Origin: Dillenia suffruticosa
Taxonomy: Eukaryota > Streptophyta > Magnoliopsida > Dilleniales > Dilleniaceae
Assembly (NCBI GenBank): GCA_033439265.1
Contig: JAVTVX010000012.1
Coordinates: forward strand, 14,853,501-14,917,500
Reading direction: 5' to 3'
DNA: 64,000 nt
Part shown: positions 1-12,600 of the stretch, piece by piece
Position numbering within the stretch: the stretch's first letter is position 1
How the letters are laid out: every line of letters starts with the position of its first letter
The notes under the pieces: generated by a model
Seen by the model: only the letters and a program-made list of their open reading frames with translations
Database searches by the model: none
What the model was told of the DNA's origin: nothing
Position numbers and translations under genes: made by a program

Positions 1-417
1 GTGTTACACTTCCTCAATTATAAGTCTTGGGCTCGAGCCATAAAAATAGAGAAATAGAATTTGAAAAAGCCAACCTCTTAATGAGCTTCATAATGTTCAT
101 ACTAGATTAATCGGGCAAAGTTTGAACACTAATGGATGAAAACAAATAAAAAAATATATCGGTTATACCAAGAGGCAGTTAAAAGTGTTTGGGGCCTTAA
201 GCTTTAAGCAACGAGCAAAGAGGCTCCTTTGCGTGTTAAATCCTCAAAGTGATTCAATTTGCGGAGTGGGTTTGGTGATCGAAAGCGAGAAGGAGCCTTG
301 GAATGAAAGATATGTTACACACGAGGCCTATTACAACTATATGGACAAACCAATGTCATTTTGTTACATTTCATAAGAACCAGAACAAGATATTCTTTGA
401 TCTTCTTTTACTTGTCT

Positions 418-452
<35 letters not shown>
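1..452 (+). promoter_or_regulatory. Upstream region and 5' leader of the beta-galactosidase gene, with (AG)n
   Basis: This is the stretch before the ATG at 453. An uninterrupted AG dinucleotide run of about 17 units (419-452) sits directly against the start codon and must lie in the 5' UTR. GA/CT runs in plant leaders are known binding sites for BBR/BPC-type GAGA factors; a role here is inference. I see no convincing TATA box that fixes the transcription start. The short frames in this stretch have no recognisable product. Confidence 0.5.
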
Positions 453-456
<4 letters not shown>

Positions 457-2048
457 TTTGGTTCCAAATTTGGATTGCGGTGACTCTGACAATGGTCGTA
501 GGAGAAAGAGCAGTTAGAGGAGGAGAAGTCACGTACGATGGAAGATCCCTCATAATTGATGCACAAAAGAAACTTCTGTTTTCCGGTTCCATTCATTATC
601 CTCGCAGCACTCCTGATGTAATGATTTCCATTCTTCCTTTTACCCAATATATTAAATTTTACATTTTTTTTTCACCAAAATGAGAAAATTCTATATTTAA
701 TTTATATACTAAAACAAGAACTGTTGATAATTTATTCAAATATTTAAAATTATTTTTTTTGGGGAAAAAGAATGTTAATATATTTAAAATTTTATCATAA
801 GTTCACATTCCCATTATTAATAGTTACATATGCATGTGCCCACTATGTTTAGAAATGACAACCATTTAGCACAGAAGTAAGTTTTAACCATTGAAAATAT
901 GTGAAAGTATAGATTGTCTAGCAAAAACTCTTCAATTGTAGATTTAATTGACATTCATATAGATTACCTTTCAATGAACATATAATTGTGTGATTAAGTG
1001 ATACATATTCAATGGCACGACATATTAGAAGAAAACTTAAATTTTTTTTCCTAAAAGTTAATTATTAAAATAGAAAATTTATATATTTATATATGATAAG
1101 TTAATTAATAAGTTAGTTGAGATAAGATTTAGTATATTTATATATATGATAAGTTAATTAATAATTTTTTGCAAAATTCATATGATTTACATTCATTACT
1201 TGTTCACAAGTTCACAATCCGAAAAAACACCATAATATTCTGTTGTTTTTAATAGATTTACCATTTAGTGGTTGGTTGATTTTGAATGTAATCTATACAA
1301 CTCTTTTCTACAATAAAGTTTGTATGCAATTTAAAGATTATCAGTATAACAATCAATTTATATTGAAATAGCTTTGATTGAAATTTATAGATGTGGCCAT
1401 TATTGATAAGCAAAGCCAAAGATGGAGGAGTGGATGTGATACAAACTTATGTTTTTTGGAACCTCCACGAGCCTCAGCCTGGTCAAGTAAAGGATTGTAA
1501 CCCTCTCTCTCCCTCTTTCTATTTCTCTCATGATATATTTTTTGGGGGCTGTACATTGCAGTATGATTTTAGTGGAAGATACGATCTGGTAAAGTTCATT
1601 AAAGAGATACAAGCACAAGGACTGTATGCCTGTCTCAGAATTGGACCTTACATAGAGAGTGAATGGAATTATGGGTTAGTTCAAATTTCTCTTTTTCATC
1701 ATCTTCTCTTTTATTTACAAAATTTGCGCGCAAAAGGGTTGGACCCTTTTTTATGATTAATCTTTTAAACTTGGTTTGCGAGCTTAATATTAATGCTCTT
1801 GAAAAAATTTTGGTCCAAATATAAATAGAAAAGAAGAGGAATAAGAAACATGCATAATTTGGTTGTTAATATATTCAATAACTTGAGTAATAGGCAATCG
1901 GTTTAATAGATTGATATATTAAATCTTTTAACTAAATTTTGGGTTCGAGAGAATAAAAAAAACTATATTGGGAAAAATGTCCCTAAATAGAATCTCTAAA
2001 CTTTCAAATCGAATTAGTCGAAATATAACTCCACATATCAGTGGTGGG

Positions 2049-2089
<41 letters not shown>

Positions 2090-2530
2090 TCAATAACTTT
2101 TTTAAACGGAGCATATTTCAGTTTTTATAGTTTTTTTTATTTATTTAGTGGTCATATAGGGAGTGGTAATCCGCATTGTGTGATCCTATGAACTTCTATT
2201 AAAAAAATTGTCAATGGGACGAGGAAAATTCTTAATCCTATAAAAATTTTCATCTTCGGTCCCTACTTTAACCTTCCTCATCTCTATTAAGCTCCCCTTT
2301 TGAATCACTGGTCGACACTAGAGTTTGAACCCCTCATTGCAGCCTTGTTGCCTAAAAAGATCCGGATAAATTTAATAAAAATTCAGTAAAACTTATGTCA
2401 ATAGTTTTCTAAGCATTTGAAAATTTTGTCATGTTTGATGGATGGCTGAATTGGTACTTTCAGTGGGCTTCCATTTTGGCTACACGATGTCCCAGGCATT
2501 GTTTATCGATCCGATAATGAACCTTTCAAG
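453..2530 (+). CDS. BGAL: BGAL exons 1-4 (residues 1-147), first block
   Basis: Exon 1 encodes the signal peptide and the start of the GH35 fold ([13 protein letters not shown], then [13 protein letters not shown]) and ends in phase 0 before GTAATG. Exon 2 gives [13 protein letters not shown] and [12 protein letters not shown]. Exon 3 gives [14 protein letters not shown] and [14 protein letters not shown] and ends in phase 2. Exon 4 gives [20 protein letters not shown] and ends in phase 0 at GTAAAC. All junctions match the conserved exon structure of plant BGAL genes. Introns 1-3 are 773, 75 and 789 bp. The next coding base lies 30.5 kb downstream. Confidence 0.93.
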
Positions 2531-3665
2531 GTAAACTCTCCCGCCATAGGTATTTGTTTATTTATTTTTGCTTCATTATCCTAATCGATATGGAAGTAGA
2601 GATCAATTTTCTACTTTACCATTCCAAAATGATTTAGTTGTTTTAGCACGATGTCGAACAGTTATGACTTTGGTAGAATGAGTGCGAGTAGTGATAGAAA
2701 TTTCTTGCGCCTGGTTGTAATTTGTATGAATGAAATCAAAAACACATTTTCAAGGATAGAACAACGTAAAGGTTATACGTTTTAAGAAATAATTTACATT
2801 TTAAAAAATTGTAATAATATCTTAAAACGTTTATTTGACATATTTGATAAAGTGAAAATGCTACTAACCAGCTTTTCTTCCCCCTTTTGATATATGAACT
2901 TTCGATGACAATTGCCTACCTTGACTTCACCATTGGTAATAGATTAAACAGTTTGTTTTAGGTAACATTAACAAGTATTGGTATGTGCATGAATGTTTGC
3001 AAATTTTGAATATTCCAAGAGTCATGGAGGCATTCTATAAAACATGTGGCTTAGTTGAGTCAATTTTCCCCCAGAATAGAAAATTTTTAGGAGTATTTGG
3101 CTGCTTCCCCATGCGCTATAATATCTAATAAATAGACCCATACAATCAACAAGGAAAAACCCAATTTTCATCAAAATAAGTTTCCAACAACTGTTTGTAT
3201 CCATTTTTCTTGACAGAGTTGGGTGCATGATTGAATTTTTTAGTACAAATTCCAAAACTTAAAATCTTAATCCTAGAATTTGATAGAGAAAGAACAAAAT
3301 CATATTCAAAAAATTATGCCAAAAGTTTTCTTAAATAATGAAAAATAATAGTTTAATAGGTTTTTAAACCATAAAAAATAATAAAAAAAATGCAAAGAAT
3401 GAAAAATTAGAAAGAAAAATAATAGAATTTTATTTTATTAAAACTCGTTACACACCGTCATGATAGTATTCCCACCGTGATGGTGGTCCCTTTGAGTGCT
3501 CACATCCAATGAGTATCATTATGAGTATCTCCATGGCAGGAAATGATTTCTACCACGACACTACTCGTGGCTTTATTACCAGATACTTCATCCCGACATT
3601 GTTACCATGATTATCACCGTGGCTACATGACCTTTAGCTTCTTTACCCATATTTTGTGTGTGTGT

Positions 3666-3698
<33 letters not shown>

Positions 3699-6600
3699 CA
3701 CTTGAGAAGAACTCGATCTCAAGTTCAATTCGAAATCTGTGGATACAATAGCTCGTCATCAGAGAAATACTCGTAACTGTCCACAGGATTGAAAGTCATA
3801 AAAATCTCCTACTTTCCAGCAAATATATCATATAAGCACCGTGATTTCTCTTTATTTTGGGCTTGTTGTAAGTCCTAACTGAAAATCCTTCTTTGTGAAT
3901 TAAGACGATCACCATGTCACCTTCTGGGAACACCTTTGCTGGACAATGCTTGCCAGCCACTTACATGTTTTTACCCGTTGTTTGTTCAAGGTTTTTTTCC
4001 TTATTTCATCATGCACAGCTTGAGCATGCTCGGCCATCATCTTAGCAACCTTGCTAATCTTTTGAATTCTAAGCAATAGATGAAGATCGAGAACATGATT
4101 TGGCAGCTTTATATGCACAATCTCAAATGGTGCTTTCCTGTGGCACTATTTTTTGTGCTCTTGTAGCCAAATTCGGCTTGAATTAATGCTAGGTCATATT
4201 GCTTTGACTTGTCTCTATAAATGCTCCTAATCAAGTTTTCTAGAATTTGATTCAAAGAATCTGTTTGACTATTGATTTGAGGATAAGCTATGCTAATAAT
4301 CTTCGATAATAAATTCAACATTTTCCTCAAAGTAAAACAAAAGTGACTAAATAATCTCATTATTTTTTCATAAACTTGTACATATCCCTCATTAATTATG
4401 GCAAAAAATACTTTCTTCTTCAATTCCCTACTCTATCTTTGCTCTTATGACTCTTCAGACCTCCACCATGAAAATCCATAATAAATTTCACTCGAAGCGA
4501 AAAATTTGAAATGCACCGTCAATCCATCTTGTCAAATACTGCTCACACACATTGGAATCACCTTAACTTCTCTCATCAAACATTATTCCCAACCCTCTTG
4601 AAAGTCCAATCATCGGTAAGCAAGTCCTTCAGATAATCAAACCCCACAAACTTATTTTGAAAAGTAATGAGTATAGCTAGTATACTCAATGCATCGACCA
4701 CGTTATTCTAACTCCCAAATTTGTGCCTTAAATTAGAGTTCAACATTTGCAACAATATTGTTTAATAAGCTTGAATGCCCATCTAAATTCTGATTTGGCT
4801 ACTTAGATACTTCAAAATCTAATAATCTGAGTATAACGCAAAATCACTATCAACCAAATGGTCAATATAAAACTCTTTATCGTACATACTCCACCTCACC
4901 CTTGTCTCACTCAACTTATCAAAAAAGAAAGCAATTTGCTGAAATTTTGAGACAACATTCAGCCTATCCCAATTTGATATGCATCACTCTCAACCTCAAA
5001 CAATTTGCTGAAATTTTGCAATGCTAGTACTAGAGCATTACAAAGTTTTTCCTTGATCAAAGCAAATCACAACTTTTCTATCTTCATCTCACTTAAAACC
5101 ACATTGTGCCACTATACTACTAAAGTTCCTAATGAACATCCCATAGAAATAGTTAACCCATGAAATCTTTTAACATCCAAAATCGTTCTTTACATATGAT
5201 TGTCTTAATTTTCTCTTTATCCAATATGCATACCATTTTCCCCTATCACAAATCGCGAAAATAATAATCTATCAATTATGAAATTACATTTCTTTAAATT
5301 AAAACAAAGTTTATTATTCAAAAAAAATATTCAAAGCACTCATAAGATACTCTAAGATTTAGTCTTCTAACTGATGTAAAAACACCATCGAAGTAAATAA
5401 TGACAAACTTATTAAACAATAACAAACTTATCAATGAAAGGCTTTAGAGAAAGATTCGTCATGACATAAAGGTGATTGAAGCATTGAACAACTCGAAAGG
5501 CATGTTCTCATCTGGTCTAATTCTGATTTGATGATACCTACTTCTCAAATCTTAGAGAAAACTGTACACTTATTTTGTTAATCCAGCATGTTCTGGTAGG
5601 AGAAACATATACCCAATTGTGATTTTATTAATTACTCGACTATTCACATATCCTCTATGACAAGTCTTTCTTCGAGGTTAACCAACTGCTGCTGCAGAAG
5701 GACTCAAATTCTCTTGAATTTGCCCCTTCTTCAATAGCTACTCAACCTTTTGGTTTAAAATTTCAGTCTATCTAGAGCCAATCTGATCATGGGAAATATT
5801 TTTTGATCTCTTGAATTTAGTTACCAAGCTACCATTACCAAGTCTATTTTATGTTGAATATCCCTTATGGAGATAGGCCATCTGGCAACTTGTCGGACAT
5901 CACTTAAATTTTGACAACAAAGGCTTCTTGCCATCTTTAACCGGTAACATTGAATTCACCATAAAGCATGCACGTCAGTATTCTCTTTCAATTCTGAAAG
6001 TATTCTCCTGTGCATTTACAGTGAAATAAATGTTTAATATCTTAAAATTTAGGGTTGGATCACTAGTCTTTTTGATGTACAGGTCCGAAAAATATCACCA
6101 ATGGATTAATCTCCTTTTTCATTCACAATCCAAGAGTCTTTTTCATGCAATAGAATTATGGTGTAGATCTATCTTCTTCCTCACAATTTTCTTATTCTCT
6201 CTCAACCTTCAAGAGCACCATGGATGAGATAGATGGTTATTAGGGAGTTAGAGTTGGTTTTTCTCTTAAAAAACCACTCCCTCCCTTCCCTCCTTTTGAA
6301 AATTCAAAAGGGAAATGGGTTTGGGTCAAACCCACATGGGCGACCCGACCCGATACCCCCATAACTTACATCTCCCACTCGTACATGAGAGTTAAACCTA
6401 CATTTTGCTCAATCATTTCCATATACCATCGATTTCATACAGACAAATAAATCGTGTGACCAGCGAGTACATCAAGAGCTCTTAGTTACACATCGTTTAA
6501 GGATATATAGCAGTTCAAGATTTAATATTATGAGAACATCAAGTCTCGCTATACCCCAGACCTCTTTTTACTATATACAGAGTCACTGTACCTCTTATCC

Positions 6601-9600
6601 CTCTATTAATGAACGAGAGCATACTTGACTCATCTCAACTATGCATTCACAATTATGTTTCAGAATATCAAGTTAAATACATAACTGGCTAGTCTGTAAA
6701 TACAAAAATTACGCAAACTTTAAGACAGTCTTCCTTTCGCACTACTATCTTTCCAGTTCATTTTAACTGCTTTCCTAGTCATGCACCACAAAACCGAATC
6801 AAGCATGATCTATTGGTTACATGTTAAAGTAACAACACTAAAATAAAATTTCAAGAAACAGACGAAAATCTTAAGAGTATTAAATGAGGTTAATTACAAA
6901 CCTTTGGGTCTCATACAATGAGATAGAGGGATTTATCAACTCATTACCTATAGGGTCATTGAAAGCACACTGTATGAACACGTGCTACGATACCTTTTCT
7001 ATTTTTTTTAGAAACGTATCTCTATTTCAAAATTATATTACATCGTACAGGTTTTAATCCAAATATATCACGATACTGACTTGATTCTCTCTTCTTATAA
7101 ATCCTCCAAAAAATCACTTTTCCAAGATAGAACTATACCTGGCTTCTAGACAAGTGTAATGCATTGTGGGAAATCCATTTCGATTATCAAATAAGTAAAT
7201 ATCAACGATAATCTCATCTTAGTTTTGTACTAAGGTGGCTAATTTATGTTAATTATCTAAAATTAATATCGTCTCATCTCTACATATCACATAGATATTA
7301 GAGGCGATTACTTGTGTGAGAGAGCCAATTTTCCAAACTTGTCCGACATACTTTTTAATCAAGATATAAGAACTCGCAAATGCAAACAAATTCAAATGTC
7401 ATATAATAATGAGCATTACATCACGTTCATTGTTTATACATACAATTACACTCTACACAATTCTAGAGATTTTACATGTTTCAGAAATACATCTCTAGGT
7501 ATCGGTTTCGTAAATGGATCAGCCACCATTAAATGCGTAAATAAATACTTCAATGTTACCTCTCTCTTTTCAACAATATCTCGAATAAAGTTAAATTTCG
7601 TATCAATGTGTTTGGTTTTCCCATGATTTTGGGATCTCTTGTATAAGGATAGCTGATTGACTATCACAATAAATTGTCACAACTCCCACTGTGTTGCTTA
7701 CGATCCCTAAATGTTGTAAAAACCGTTTTAACCAAACACACTCCTGAACTGTTGAAGCATAAACTACAAACTCTGCTTCCATCGTCGACAGTGATACACA
7801 TGTTTGTTTCTTACTTCTCCAAGAGATGACGTCTTTATTTAGCAAGAAAACATAATCTGAGATGGATTTACGTTCATCTAAATCACCACCCCAATCAGCA
7901 TCTGTGTATCCACTCAATAACAAGTCATTTCCTTGATAACAAAGGGAATAATTCGCAATTTCTTTCAGATATCTTAGAATTCTCTTCACAGCTGTCCAAT
8001 GACCTTTACCTGGATTGGATTGATACCTACTGACCAAACCCACGGCATAGCAGATGTCAGGGCGAGTACACATTATAACGTACATCAGACTCCCAACAGC
8101 GCTGGAATACGGTACTTTTGACATCTCATGTTTTTTTTCAGCGGTCTTTGGGCATATTGCTAAACTTAAACCTTCACCTTTACCCACAGGAGTATCAATA
8201 GATTTATAGCTATTCATCCTAAATCGTTCCAAAATTTTTTTAATATAAGATTCTTGAGATAAGGCTAACAATCTCTTAGAACGATCTCTGTGAATCTTAA
8301 CACTCAGTATGTACTCTGCTTCACCCATGTCCTTCATTTCAAAATTTGATGATGATCAACTTTTGATATTTAGGACATACTCCATATCATTTCTAGCTAA
8401 CAATATGTCATCGACATACAGATTTAGAATTACAAACTTATCATTGGACTTTTTCACGTAAACACAATGGTTTTTGTCTATCATTACGAAGTCGTAAGAG
8501 ATTACGGATCTATGAAATCTCAAATACTATTGTCTTGAAAACTGTTTGAGGCCATAAATTGATCTATTCAATTTATAAACTTTGTTTTCTTGACCTTTAA
8601 CTATGAAACCTATTGATTGTTCCATGTAAATTTCTTCTTTAAGTTCTCCGTTGAGAAATACAGTCTTCACATCCATTTGATATAATTCTAAATCTAAATT
8701 GACTACAATAGCTAACAATAGGCGAATAGAAGCAAATCTCACTATTGGTGAAAATGTTTCTTCATAATCAATACTCTCTTGTTGGGTATAACCTTTTGCC
8801 ACCAACCGAGTTTTGTACCTCTCAATTGTTCCATCAGCTTTATGTTTAACCTTAAGAACCCATTTGTTCCCAAAAGGTTTGCGCCCAGGTGGAAAATCAA
8901 CCAGTTCCCAAACATAGTTAGAATCCATCGACTCTATTTCTTCCTCTATTGCTTTTATCCACTCATCCTTAGCAGGATAAGATAAAGCCTCATTCACATT
9001 TTTCGACTCATCTGCGTCCTGCGGAGAAATGATAAAAGTGTGCTCTTCAATTTCGTAATGACGTTTGGACACACATTTCCTAGTACTTTTCCGAATTGAT
9101 TATTCGGTTGGATCGTTAGAATTTGAATCCCTCCCACTGGGATTATCTAGGGATTCAACTTCTCGTAGTTCCCTTGATCCATCCTGCACGGAACCATCAT
9201 TTGAATTATTTAATTCAAACAAAGGTTATCCTTTTATTATATCACCTTTATTAGGAAAATCATTTTCCAAAAATGTCACATTTCGTGATTCAATTTCGGT
9301 TACAGTACCATATTCTCTTTCACCGATGAACACATAACCTTTTGACTGATGAGAATATCTAATAAAGATACATTTCTTTCCCCAGGGACCAAGCTTTCCA
9401 AATTTATTAGAATGGTCATGAACATATGCTGCCGATCCCCAAGATCTAAGATTAGTCAGACTTGGTGTCCTACCAGTCCAAAGTTCATACGGTGTTGTGG
9501 GTATTGTTTTTGAAGGCACTCTATTTAAGATATAGGTCGCAGTTAACAATGCATCTCCTTAAAAGGAAATTGGAAAGTTAGCCTGCGCCATCATAGATCT

Positions 9601-12600
9601 CGTCATTTCCAACAACGTCTTATTCCTTCTCTCAGTAACACCATTCTGTTGAGGCGTGTGGGGAATAGTCAATTGTCTAATTATTCCTTTTTCATTACAC
9701 TGATCATTGAACTGATTTGATAGATATTCACGCCCTCGATCTGTCCTTAAGGCTTTAATCGTTTTATCAATTTGATTTTCCACTTCATTCATATAACGTC
9801 GAAAATATTCAAGTATTTCAGACTTGTGAGTAATCAAATAGACATGACCAAAACGCATGAAATCATTAATAAAAGTAATAAAATATGACGCTCAATGCCT
9901 AGCCTTCACATTCATTGGACCACAAATGTTAGAGTGAACCAATTGTAATGGAAGTTCAGCCCTCACGGCTTTTCCAAAAGGTTTTCGAGTCATCTTCCCG
10001 GCAAGACAATATTCACAATTCGGTAAATTAACTTTAGTAAGCGAACCCAATAGTCCTGCTTTTAGAAGTCGATTCATCCTGTCCTGCCCTATGTGACCAA
10101 GTCTAGCATGCCATACTTTGTCATTTATATTAGCATAACTAGAAAAACAAATATTTAATGAAATATAACGATCAGTATAACAGTTAAACATTTGTCTGTC
10201 ATAATCTAAAATAAGAAATCCATTTAACAGATATCCAGTACCATAAAGCACATCACTATTATAAATACAAACCCTATCACGAGCAAAGTTAAACTCATAG
10301 CCTAGTTTAAGAAGAACAATTAACAGAGACTAAATTTCGTCGAATTTTCGGTGCAAAGAGAAAATCATGTAAGATTAGAGTTTGACCACTTCGTAACTCC
10401 AGTTTGCAAGTGCCAATCCCTTTGACTTCTACTTTTGTATTGTTTCCTACGTATATCCATCTTGCACCAGAGGAACTCGACGAAAGTCCACGAACACTTC
10501 TCGATCTCTCGTCACATGGTCTGTTGCTCCTTGTTGAAATAAAGGACAATTAGGGTTTATGTCCTAAGGGAATGAAGTATAAATGTATAGCTTTAATTTA
10601 GGTAGATTTTTCATTCTCATTGTAATCCCTTTAAGGTTTCTAAGTTGGCCCAGCCCGAGCCAGCAAATGGGGGACCAACAGGTCCCCTAACGGCTAGTAA
10701 AAACAGCCGTTGGGGCTGTCCCCAACGGCCAAAATTGGAGAGGGCACAATGCCCTCTCCTCACTCTCTTTTCTTATCTCCTTGCCCCTCTTCTTGTTCTC
10801 TATAAATAGGGCTTATATGTTTCTTCGGAAGGTATGAAAAACATGTCTTCATTGCATGTAAACTCTTTTTGATTTCTCAATTAATTTCTTGAAGTTTCTT
10901 TCTTCATTCTTAGCTTGCTATATTTAAATTTCATCACTCCTGAGTCTATAATCCACATAGGATATGATTCAGAAAGTAAAACAATACTAGAAATATATAT
11001 AACACTTAGAGAATCGTTACAAGGTGCTACATTTTTCGGCTCGGGACATTTTCGAGCGAAATGACGAAGAGTTTTGCAATTGTAGCACTTCAGTTTGCTT
11101 TTATCCTTATTTTTCCAAAACCGCTTGCGCTTGTTCTTGCGGTTGGAATTGCTCTTCTTAAACCCTTCCACAATGTCCTTCCCTTTCTTGCCCTTGTTCT
11201 TATTCCCTTTCCGTTTAAAGCCCGCAACTTTTTGGGAACTTGACTCAGCTACAAAGGTATTAGAAATCGATTTTGCAGTACCAAGCCGCTTATCTTCGAG
11301 TTTTACGTGGCGAGCAGTATCAGCGAAAGTCTTAATGCTATCATTGTGAGTCAGATTGACCTTCAAGTGCTCCTACTGGTCTGGAAGGGATCGGATTAAA
11401 GCTTGAACCTGTTGCTCATAAGATAAAACATGACCTGCTGACTTCAATTCTCTTATCATGTTTGATATAGTTCTGAGGTATAGTTTGATATTGTGATCAA
11501 ACTTCTTTTTGTACGTGTCAAACTTAATAGTCAACTGCCTCAGACGGGTCACACTGGTACCTCCATATTTCTCTCTGAGGTATACCCATATGTCATGAAC
11601 AGTAGGGAATTGCTCACATTCATGTATGAGATTATCAACAACAGAACTAACCAGAATGCCATGTGCAGTGGAATTTTTCTTCTTCCACGCCTGGTAAGCT
11701 TCTTGATCTCTTCTCTATTGAGCAGTGTTTCTAATTCCAGGGTCTTGCATGATATGGTTGATACCCTCCAAGCATCCTGCTCTTCCATTCATATAATTTT
11801 GTACATGAAATCTAATAAATTTATCATAAATGAATATAAGGTATAAACTCGAAAGATCACTAGGTTTCCAATCATCTTTCATCATTCAAATGTTTGATTA
11901 TCATAAATTTGATTTTAAAGTAGCAAAATTCTTGCAGTCTTAGGTGAGAATTACTTAAATTCTACCAATCTAAAAACTCTCACTAAAATCATGTGAATTT
12001 AGAACATATCTCTTCACATACTCGCATAAATATACAAAGTATGCACATTGTTGATATATGTATATATATAAATTATATCATATGTTCATAGCATTGTTCT
12101 CATTACAGTAGATAACTATGCACAAAGAAAAAAAAAATATATATATATAATCAAAATTTTTTTTTCTTATCTTTCTTATCTTTCATATACATGCGAGTGA
12201 CCATACTGACCATCCCAACTGAAAATCTATCTCTCGGAGTGAATCTCCTAACAACTCGGGGTGTAGAGCCATTGATCTTTAAAGACAAGCTCTTTTCATT
12301 TTAATTTCTATCTCCTTAACTCTCCACATCTTAAGCAATTTTAGTCTAAAATTCTTGAGATAGAGACACTTATTATTTTCTAATATTTTGTCAGCCATTC
12401 CAACCAAATGATCAGAGAGGGAGTTTCTTATAATTTTAATTTCGGCTTCGTCGCCTCAAAACCAGTGACCCAAATTTCGAATTTCATAACGTTTTCGACT
12501 CATAATCCACAAATATTGCGGCAAAATATGCGTTGCTTTCATCTTATAATGCAACATCATATATAATTTTGCCAAACATTCCGGGGTTCTCTCATCTCTG

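Noticed and set aside
7312..7626. Plus-strand frame of 104 codons
   Set aside because: It is antisense to the 3' end of Copia A RNase H and has no motif.
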